This document shows, in pieces, positions 1 through 5,722 of a stretch of 40,015 nucleotides of DNA. Within the stretch, counting starts at the first letter, position 1. Every line of letters starts with the position of its first letter. Under the pieces are notes generated by a model. The model was given only the letters and a program-made list of their open reading frames with translations, did not search any database and was not told the DNA's origin. Made by a program: the position numbers and the translations under genes. Source of the DNA: Bacillota bacterium (lineage in GTDB: Bacteria > Bacillota > Thermincolia > Thermincolales > UBA2595); assembly GCA_021847735.1 (NCBI GenBank), contig JAJZQD010000014.1:1-40015 (forward strand). The letters are read 5' to 3'.

Positions 1-117
1 TTATCCCAATTCCAAGACTCCACCTTCTAGAAGGTGGAGTTTCCACTTTTCTGCTTCAGTGGGGGTAGAGTCCCCCACTGAAGTTTCGATGTTCAGCTTT
101 AGCTGAACGAGTTCACT
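1..117 (-). repeat. Triple-hairpin 117-bp direct repeat, copy 1
   Basis: Identical base for base to 5425-5541 and in the same orientation. It holds three consecutive inverted repeats: a perfect 24-bp palindrome (17-40), a 12-bp stem with 6-nt loop TAGAGT (54-65 with 72-83), and an 8-bp stem with 2-nt loop (91-98 with 101-108). On the minus strand it follows the dedicated hydrogenase tatA and supplies its stop codon (113-115). There is no T-tract after any hairpin, so it is not a standard terminator, but it would cap the 3' end of the operon mRNA. The left limit is unknown because the repeat touches the window edge. Stacked hairpins recall IS200/IS605-type ends or palindrome-associated elements; that link is inference. 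Confidence 0.9.
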
Positions 118-289
118 TCTCTCCGGAGGCTTCCTCTTTTAAATCCTTGCTTATTTCAGTGGCAGCCTTCTTAAATTCATTAATACTTTTGCCTAAGGAT
201 TTGCCAATATCGGGCAGTTTACCGGGGCCAAAGATTATTAACGCTATCACCAGAATTAGAATAATTTCAGGAATTCCCAAACCCATCAT
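113..289 (-). CDS. tatA: Twin-arginine translocase subunit TatA, hydrogenase-linked
   Basis: A 58-residue protein: short N-terminus (MMGLGIPEII), one membrane helix to about residue 20, the hinge FGPGKLPDIGKSLG typical of TatA/E, then an amphipathic charged helix ending EEASGEK. TatA oligomerises in the cytoplasmic membrane to pass folded Tat substrates. Start is the first of two tandem ATGs, with a G-rich SD (AAGGGGGG) just upstream. It is the last gene of the hydrogenase operon, which encodes two Tat substrates (small subunit and FeS protein), so it is probably a dedicated export factor; a second tatA lies at 18721-18939. It is short for TatA, and its stop codon TGA lies inside the 117-bp repeat, suggesting that element insertion trimmed the 3' end. 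Confidence 0.9.
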   Translation of the reverse strand: MMGLGIPEIILILVIALIIFGPGKLPDIGKSLGKSINEFKKAATEISKDLKEEASGEK

Positions 290-333
290 ATTAATTCCCC
301 CCTTACTTAATAAATTCGGAAAACGAAATGCTA

Positions 334-1212
334 TTAAGCCGCCAGCAAAACTACGTATCTGAGGAAAAACCCGCCAAACAGCACCAACAATGCAGAAATC
401 AGGGCCAGCTTACCGGTTGCCTCGTTATGGCGCTGTAAGTTGTACCTTTGAATGCTCAACGGCAGTAACAGGCCTACCAGGATGAAGCCTACCCAGAAAA
501 ACACCGCATAACTGCCAAACATCAGGTTCTTCACTAACCCTGCTGCTCCTGAAGAAAAGAGCAAAGCGGCAAACAACAGAGCCACCACTGCTAATTCAAT
601 TTTGATTAACAGATTGTCTCCCTTTTCCAGGCGGGCAATGACTTTGCTATCTACAGTGCTGCTAAAGGCTATGATGACCATGATTGCCGCTATCCCGGTG
701 GACGTAGCCGACAAGACGAAAAGCACCGGCAGCAGCGGGGTATCTGCCCATACAGGTTCGGAAGTAGCTGCCAATAGCACCCCGGTGTAAACAGCTATCA
801 ACAACGCGAAAGGCATTCCGACAATCCCTATTTTTCGGCGGAGATTATCATTCCCGGATTTAGATAACCACATCAGCGGGTAGGCAATGCCGCAAATTAG
901 GATAAAACCGACCAGCAGCCAGACACCTAGGGACATTGCCGAACCGGGCTGAAAAATAAGGCCCTTGTTCAGCGGACCGTTCTGAAACATTAGGTGCCAA
1001 AACTTCAATGGTTTGCCGAGATCCAGAAGCAGCATTAACATCCCTAGGCAGATGGGACCCAGCACCACGTAAGAGCCTATTTCCGCAACATGCCTGTACT
1101 TACCTTTACCGACGATATCTGCGATTACCGCTATGTAGTAAGCGGCTGCGCTCATACCACCCAGAAATAAATACAAGGCGATGGAAAAACCCCAGTTTAG
1201 CTCATTAGTCAT
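334..1212 (-). CDS. NrfD/HybB-type membrane subunit of [NiFe] hydrogenase
   Basis: A 292-residue polytopic membrane protein with about eight or nine hydrophobic helices and no haem-binding pattern, matching the NrfD/PsrC/HybB family, which passes electrons between a periplasmic FeS partner and the quinone pool. The N-terminus (MTNELNWGFSIALYLFLGG) is typical of the family. Its start overlaps the 3' end of the FeS gene by 8 nt, indicating translational coupling. With small and large subunits plus this FeS/NrfD pair, the complex resembles E. coli hydrogenase 2 (HybOABC), so the likely role is H2 oxidation coupled to menaquinone reduction or the reverse. Menaquinone biosynthesis genes occur in this window. 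The subgroup of hydrogenase cannot be fixed by eye. Confidence 0.88.
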   Translation of the reverse strand: MTNELNWGFSIALYLFLGGMSAAAYYIAVIADIVGKGKYRHVAEIGSYVVLGPICLGMLMLLLDLGKPLKFWHLMFQNGPLNKGLIFQPGSAMSLGVWLLVGFILICGIAYPLMWLSKSGNDNLRRKIGIVGMPFALLIAVYTGVLLAATSEPVWADTPLLPVLFVLSATSTGIAAIMVIIAFSSTVDSKVIARLEKGDNLLIKIELAVVALLFAALLFSSGAAGLVKNLMFGSYAVFFWVGFILVGLLLPLSIQRYNLQRHNEATGKLALISALLVLFGGFFLRYVVLLAA

Positions 1213-2080
1213 CTTTATTCACCCCTTTTGAACCGGCGACGGCCTCTTCATCGGCCTTAAAGATATTACGCAACGGCGATGAAACAAGGAAGCCGGCCAT
1301 TGCCAAACCGCTAAACCACTTTAGCAGTGAGTCACCTGTGGCAGGTTTTGGCTTACCTGGAATACCGTTGGCACCTGGTTCCTCTGGCATTACATAAATC
1401 ACTTTCAGACCACCCAATTCCTTTTGCCCGTAAACGACCGCATTGGGAGCGCCGTTTGTTTTAAGCAGTTCAACCCGTTTTTGGGCTTTGGCCATCAAGT
1501 CGTCGTAGTTGCCAAATTCTATTGCCCCTGCAGGACAAGCCTCCGCGCAAGCCGTAATTTTGCCTTCCCCCAAGCGTTTCTCACAGAAGGTGCATTTTCT
1601 GGCTGTCCCTGTTTCTTCGCTCTTGCCTGGAACTTTAAAAGGACACGCCAGTACACAATACCCGCACCCAATACAGGTTTCCTGATCAATCAGGACAATT
1701 CCGTCATCCCTTTTACGGGCAGCCCCCGTAGGGCACACGGCTACACAACTGGCCTGGTTGCAGTGCATACACTGAATTTTCGTGTTGTTCTTCAGGGATT
1801 TGTCTGTTGGCTGCCCGAATTTAACCGTGGTCCAGGTACTGCCATTTGTTACCGGCGAGTACTGGTAGGTATCCGGCAAACCGTTGGCCTTCTTACAGGC
1901 AATGGCACAGCTCAAACAACCGATACACTTCGACGAGTCATTCAGCATCGCCTTTGCCCCCAAGGCCGGAATTCCTGCCGGGGCATTTTGAGCGGCCGCG
2001 CCGGGGCTTATCCCGCCTACCAATGAACCGGCAGCCACTAAACCGGATAACTTTAGAAATGTTCTCCGGTTTATACCCAT
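1205..2080 (-). CDS. Tat-exported 4Fe-4S protein, HybA-like hydrogenase subunit
   Basis: A 291-residue protein from the ATG at 2080, which has GGGAG eight bases upstream; an in-frame GTG at 2098 is less likely. It starts MGINRRTFLKLSG, a clear twin-arginine signal, followed by a hydrophobic stretch. Four cysteine groups follow in the order of the DmsB/HybA/NrfC family: CIGCLSCAIACKK, MHCNQASCVAVCP, CIGCGYCVLACP and CTFCEKR...ACAEACP, fitting four [4Fe-4S] clusters. A C-terminal hydrophobic segment (WFSGLAMAGFLVSS) probably anchors it in the membrane, as in HybA. It should wire the hydrogenase small subunit to the NrfD-type protein encoded immediately downstream, whose start it overlaps. Confidence 0.9.
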   Translation of the reverse strand: MGINRRTFLKLSGLVAAGSLVGGISPGAAAQNAPAGIPALGAKAMLNDSSKCIGCLSCAIACKKANGLPDTYQYSPVTNGSTWTTVKFGQPTDKSLKNNTKIQCMHCNQASCVAVCPTGAARKRDDGIVLIDQETCIGCGYCVLACPFKVPGKSEETGTARKCTFCEKRLGEGKITACAEACPAGAIEFGNYDDLMAKAQKRVELLKTNGAPNAVVYGQKELGGLKVIYVMPEEPGANGIPGKPKPATGDSLLKWFSGLAMAGFLVSSPLRNIFKADEEAVAGSKGVNKDD

Positions 2081-2100
2081 ATTTCTCACTCCCTTCACAA

Positions 2101-2568
2101 CTAGTTTAAACTAGCCGAATCGTGTATTTCACAAATAACAAGATCAATTATCCGGGGTACCAGGGATGCCAGGTCGGGGGTCAGTTCCATCCCCCATGAA
2201 ATGTCTTTTGGTTGAATTCCGATAATGACCGTTTCCGGACAGCGGTCTAAAAACCTGGCAATTTTCAGGGTGTCAAAGAGGTCTACCTGATGTAAGGAGG
2301 TTTTGTGTTCCCTCAACTGACCCTTTACTTCATCGGCATTAAAGCGAAATACTGTGCCCGGCCGATCCCCGGCATCAATAGCATCTACGATGATAAGCTT
2401 GTCGGCTTCTTCAATAACTTCCAGCAAATCGATGCCGGAAACGCCTCCGTTGACCAGCTTAACATTGTTCGGCAGAAGCATTCGTTCCATTGCTCCGATT
2501 ACATGTACACCTATACCCTCATCCTTTAGTAAAACATTACCAACGCCGAGAATTAATATCCTGTTCAT
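2101..2568 (-). CDS. Hydrogenase maturation endopeptidase (HyaD/HybD family)
   Basis: A 155-residue protein from the ATG at 2568, preceded by GGAG six bases upstream; another in-frame ATG lies at 2580. It begins MNRILILGVGNVLLKDEGIG, the family signature. The nickel-sensing acidic residues (DEGIG, VDAIDAG) and the conserved histidine (TSLHQVDL) are all present. These enzymes remove the C-terminal peptide of the large subunit after nickel insertion; the large subunit encoded just upstream has such a 15-residue tail. No hyp accessory genes are in the window, so the rest of maturation must be encoded elsewhere. The gene lies between the large-subunit gene and the FeS gene, in the same orientation. 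Confidence 0.93.
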   Translation of the reverse strand: MNRILILGVGNVLLKDEGIGVHVIGAMERMLLPNNVKLVNGGVSGIDLLEVIEEADKLIIVDAIDAGDRPGTVFRFNADEVKGQLREHKTSLHQVDLFDTLKIARFLDRCPETVIIGIQPKDISWGMELTPDLASLVPRIIDLVICEIHDSASLN

Positions 2569-2598
2569 GTTTTTCTCCATAGTCCCCGTTATCGTTGA

Positions 2599-4146
2599 CT
2601 AGATTACCCTGAATTTTAATATTTCGTTGGTTTCCGGATGAATCAAATGGACAGCGCAGGCAATACAGGGATCGAAGGAACGGACAATCCGCACAACATT
2701 GAGGGGATTCTTGGGGTCAGGTACAGGCGCCCCAATCAAAGCCTGCTCAACAGGTCCCTTTACTCCTTTGTCGTCCCTGGGCGAACAATTCCACGTGGTC
2801 GGGACAACACACTGGTAGCGTTTACTCTTTCCGTTTTCGATTTCCACAAAGTGTCCCAGCGCGCCTCTGGCAGCCTCAACAAGGCCCATGCCCTTACCGG
2901 ACTGAGGTACTGCTTTTTCGTTACATACCGGCTTGCCTGGCTTTAATTCACCCAGCCAGTTCAACATTCCCTCAGCCACCATTTTGCATTCATAAGCCCT
3001 GGCTGCATGACGGGCTACTGCCGAAGGCCACGCTCCGACCTTGGTCACCAGGTCCATGAACCCTTTGTCCTGGGTTACCAGCATCCTGGCCAGAGGACCG
3101 ACTTCCATAGGTTGATTGTCATATCTGGGAGCCTTAAGCCATGAATAGGCACCTTCTTTGGTTGGTTCCGGGTTTGTCTCACCCTCTGATGGGTGTTTCC
3201 CTGTCCCACTGTCCTTGTACCATGAATATTTAACATATTCTGCAATCTTATTCGGGTCGAGGGGGTTTACCTGGCCAATATTCCCGCCGAAAATAGTCCC
3301 TGATTTCAGGAAGCGGTTGGTGTAATCGCCGGATTTCCCCTGGTCGAAGTTCCCGTAAGCGAGGAAATTACCGCATCCGAAACCAATTTTGGCATCATGA
3401 ATCGGCTTAAGTGGCCCGGTGCCAAAGAGTAGAACATCCTTCAAGTAAACATTATTGACAAAATCGATCAATTCCAGGAGACGGCTGCGGAATGCAGCAA
3501 TCCGGTCCGGCGTCGGTTGAATCGTAACTCCGCCGGCGACAAAGGTGGTATGGTGGGGCATTTTGCCGCCGAAAATGGCCAGCATTTCCTGTCCCTTTTT
3601 CCGCATCTCCAGAGCCTGAATATAATGGTATACGGCTGTTGTGACTATTTCAGGGTCGTTGACGCAAAACTGGTCCGGGTTGTACCGCGGGGTTAACGGT
3701 GAAGTGTCACCCGTTTTGACCAATCCCACTATCTTATCCTTAACCTTAAGTAGTTCCGGGCTGCTTCCCTTGTACCCGGCTATTGCCATTATATCCAGAT
3801 AATCGAGGGCGGCCAGATGATAGAAATGTAGAATATGAGAAGCTACAAAGTTACTACCTGCCACCAGGTTCCGGATAATCCGCCCGTTATCAGGCACTTC
3901 TGCGCCAAAGGCCATGTCAAGGTTCTGAACTGAAGCATGGGCGTGTTCAGCCGGGCAGACTCCGCAAATACGCTGAGTAATAACCCCGGCATCACGGGGG
4001 TCTCTGCCCTCTAAAATCACCTCAAACCCACGCCAAAGAGTTCCTGCAGCTCTAGCATCGACGACTTTTCCACCGTCTACTTCCACTTCAATTCTTAAGT
4101 GACCCTCAATCCTGGTGATAGGGTCTATGACAATCTTTTGTGCCAA
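2599..4146 (-). CDS. [NiFe] hydrogenase large subunit
   Basis: A 515-residue catalytic subunit starting at a TTG with an AAGGGGG SD eight bases upstream. The proximal nickel motif RICGVCPAEHA (Cys61, Cys64) and the distal motif DPCIACAVH near the C-terminus provide the four cysteine ligands; neither position is selenocysteine. The residues after the last His (LIHPETNEILKFRVI, 15 aa) are the predicted maturation peptide removed by the protease encoded downstream. ITRIEGHLRIE at the N-terminus is the other family hallmark. Only 3 nt separate it from the small-subunit gene. Together with Tat-exported partners, this is a group 1-type respiratory uptake hydrogenase facing outward. Confidence 0.97.
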   Translation of the reverse strand: MAQKIVIDPITRIEGHLRIEVEVDGGKVVDARAAGTLWRGFEVILEGRDPRDAGVITQRICGVCPAEHAHASVQNLDMAFGAEVPDNGRIIRNLVAGSNFVASHILHFYHLAALDYLDIMAIAGYKGSSPELLKVKDKIVGLVKTGDTSPLTPRYNPDQFCVNDPEIVTTAVYHYIQALEMRKKGQEMLAIFGGKMPHHTTFVAGGVTIQPTPDRIAAFRSRLLELIDFVNNVYLKDVLLFGTGPLKPIHDAKIGFGCGNFLAYGNFDQGKSGDYTNRFLKSGTIFGGNIGQVNPLDPNKIAEYVKYSWYKDSGTGKHPSEGETNPEPTKEGAYSWLKAPRYDNQPMEVGPLARMLVTQDKGFMDLVTKVGAWPSAVARHAARAYECKMVAEGMLNWLGELKPGKPVCNEKAVPQSGKGMGLVEAARGALGHFVEIENGKSKRYQCVVPTTWNCSPRDDKGVKGPVEQALIGAPVPDPKNPLNVVRIVRSFDPCIACAVHLIHPETNEILKFRVI

Positions 4147-4149
4147 CTG

Positions 4150-5256
4150 TTACACCCCCTTGTTTTGAGATTTGTCTTTGGCTTTATCTTTAGTTTTTTC
4201 GTTGGCCAGGTAAATCCCTCCGGCAGCTGCGGCAGCCCCGGCTACAGCACCGCCAAGGCTGGCCCCGAAGGTGCCGATAGCGCCTGTGCGCTTGTCTGTT
4301 TCCGCCGCCTTAATCGTTTTGGCCACCTCGGGTATCGCTTCATAAAGGGGTGTTTGGGGAAAGGTAGGCTCCACACAGCCTGCACACGGGGAGCCGGCGG
4401 AAATACAGAAGTTGACCCCGCTGTTCCATAAACGGTGCGGGCAGTCCGCCGAAGTTATCGGCCCCCGGCAGCCTTTGGCGCCCATACAGCCTTCAATATC
4501 CGGAAGTTCTTCACCCAGGTTTTTAATAAATTGGCCTTGCTCATATCCTCCCCGCCGTGGGCAGTTTTCGTGAATCAGTCTGCCGTAGAACAGTTTAGGC
4601 CTGTTATACTGGTCTAAGGCCGGAACCTGTCCAAACAGTAAAATATTGACTACTGTACCAACCAGCCAGTCCGGATGGGCCGGGCAGCCGGGAATATTAA
4701 CTACAGTACCCCCGATAACGTCTTTCAAACCTTTACAGCCGGTGGGGTTGGGCCCGGCAGCGGGAACTCCTCCAAAGGAAGCGCAGGTTCCCAAGGCCAC
4801 TTTGTAAGCCGCACCTTCGGCCACTTTTTGAACCATACTCAGGAAGGTTTTCCCACCAATCTTGCAGTAAATACCGTCATCCTTAGTGGGAATAGCCCCT
4901 TCCACAACCATTACATATTTGCCCTTAAATTGCTTGATGGCATCGTCCAGACCCTGTTCGGCCACTTCGCCGCTGGCGGCCATCAGTGTCTCATGGTACT
5001 TGACAGAAAGCCTGTCCAACACCAGTTCGGCCACTGACGGGTAGTTGGAGTTGGCAAAGGAGACAGTGCATCCGGTGCATTCCGCCCCATGCAGCCAAAT
5101 CACGGGCAGCTTTTTTGAGGCCACCTGTTCCAGGGCGCTGGCGATTTGAGGTACATACATCTCTGAGAGCCCTAGCAGTACTGCAATGCTGGAACTGTAC
5201 TTTATAAAATCCCTTCTGCTGAATTCTTTCTTAAACATCTTTTCCAGTTCAAACAT
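4150..5256 (-). CDS. [NiFe] hydrogenase small subunit with Tat signal
   Basis: The chosen ATG at 5256 has GGAGG 13 bases upstream; an upstream ATGATG pair at 5292/5289 has no SD but cannot be excluded. From 5256 the protein is 368 residues and its twin-arginine motif SRRDFIK falls near residue 14, as usual for Tat signals. Proximal-cluster ligands are in AECTGCT, GTCASFGG and PGCPAHP; later His/Cys residues (HENC, GCMGAKGC, ADCPHR, SPCAGC) supply the distal and medial clusters. A C-terminal hydrophobic helix (roughly the last 45 residues, rich in Gly/Ala) is followed by a Lys/Asp-rich tail and would anchor the enzyme to the membrane. It is the first gene of the sigma-54-type operon. Confidence 0.95.
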   Translation of the reverse strand: MFELEKMFKKEFSRRDFIKYSSSIAVLLGLSEMYVPQIASALEQVASKKLPVIWLHGAECTGCTVSFANSNYPSVAELVLDRLSVKYHETLMAASGEVAEQGLDDAIKQFKGKYVMVVEGAIPTKDDGIYCKIGGKTFLSMVQKVAEGAAYKVALGTCASFGGVPAAGPNPTGCKGLKDVIGGTVVNIPGCPAHPDWLVGTVVNILLFGQVPALDQYNRPKLFYGRLIHENCPRRGGYEQGQFIKNLGEELPDIEGCMGAKGCRGPITSADCPHRLWNSGVNFCISAGSPCAGCVEPTFPQTPLYEAIPEVAKTIKAAETDKRTGAIGTFGASLGGAVAGAAAAAGGIYLANEKTKDKAKDKSQNKGV

Positions 5257-5424
5257 GAAATCATAGACACCTCCCTGCTTTTTTTTCATCATTAAAATAA
5301 AAACGGGTTAACTGACTTGTTATGCCACCGCCTTTCAGGCACTAAATTCCCGGAGTAACAAGGTAACCCATTAGCAGTCGGGCTCTAACAACAATGTTCT
5401 CCCCGGAATTTCGGCCTTTTAGGT
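5257..5424 (-). other. Distal leader of the hydrogenase operon
   Basis: This stretch lies between the triple-hairpin repeat and the chosen small-subunit start. Its first 36 bases downstream of the alternative ATG at 5292 could be coding. The rest is AT-rich close to the gene and contains no second recognisable promoter; I searched for TGG-N9-TGC and TTGACA/TATAAT patterns on the minus strand. It would therefore be transcribed as untranslated RNA from the promoter at 5570-5585. No terminator or known riboswitch was recognised. Confidence 0.5.
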
Positions 5425-5541
5425 TTATCCCAATTCCAAGACTCCACCTTCTAGAAGGTGGAGTTTCCACTTTTCTGCTTCAGTGGGGGTAGAGTCCCCC
5501 ACTGAAGTTTCGATGTTCAGCTTTAGCTGAACGAGTTCACT
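5425..5541 (-). repeat. Triple-hairpin 117-bp direct repeat, copy 2
   Basis: An exact copy of 1-117. Hairpins are at 5441-5464 (perfect palindrome), 5478-5507 (12-bp stem, 6-nt loop) and 5515-5532 (8-bp stem, 2-nt loop). It lies between the sigma-54 promoter and the first hydrogenase gene, at about +18 to +134 of the predicted transcript, so the operon mRNA would carry the same structure in its leader as at its 3' end. The two copies are 5,424 bp apart and bracket the whole six-gene operon; recombination between them would delete it. No transposase gene is nearby. Confidence 0.9.
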
Positions 5542-5569
5542 GCCTAATAATAATCTAAACTATTATCTA

Positions 5570-5585
5570 TGCAAAATCCATGCCA
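5570..5585 (-). promoter_or_regulatory. Sigma-54 (-24/-12) promoter of the hydrogenase operon
   Basis: On the minus strand the sequence TGGCATGGATTTTGCA matches the sigma-54 consensus TGGYAYR-N4-TTGCW at every defined position, with the GG and GC doublets at the required spacing. The predicted start of transcription is near 5559. The gene upstream encodes a sigma-54-dependent activator in the same orientation, which supports use of this promoter. It sits upstream of repeat copy 2, so the leader of about 270-300 nt includes the triple hairpin. Confidence 0.82.
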
Positions 5586-5615
5586 TGCGAATACCGGGGG
5601 TTTCCACGGTTGTGT

Positions 5616-5719
5616 TGTATATTAAATATACAGTGAATACCCTGAGCCTTGAGTATTGGCTTAAGTCTGTTTGAAATGTATACTTTCTTTACATGTAAGT
5701 TTTATACTACACTTGTAGT
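5616..5719. promoter_or_regulatory. Inverted repeats, candidate activator-binding (UAS) region
   Basis: Three short dyads lie upstream of the sigma-54 promoter: TGTATATT-A-AATATACA (5616-5632), the palindrome TTACATGTAA (5689-5698) and ACTACA-CT-TGTAGT (5706-5719), at about -57 to -160 relative to the predicted start site. Upstream dyads at such distances are typical binding places for sigma-54 activators. Which of them, if any, is bound cannot be told from one locus. The rest of 5542-5722 shows no gene. Confidence 0.45.
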
Positions 5720-5722
5720 TTA

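Noticed and set aside
1424-2026. 200-codon plus-strand open frame opposite the FeS protein gene
   Set aside because: Shadow of the cysteine-rich HybA-like gene, without start signals or family features.
2599-5256. Selenocysteine in the hydrogenase, given selB in the window
   Set aside because: All active-site positions (RICGVC, DPCIAC) are cysteine and no in-frame TGA lies within the gene.
1-5541. CRISPR-like array from the direct repeats
   Set aside because: Only two copies, 5.4 kb apart, with genes rather than short spacers between them.
5425-5541. Triple hairpin as an ordinary rho-independent terminator
   Set aside because: No T-tract follows any of the three stems on either strand, and one copy lies in a leader between promoter and gene.
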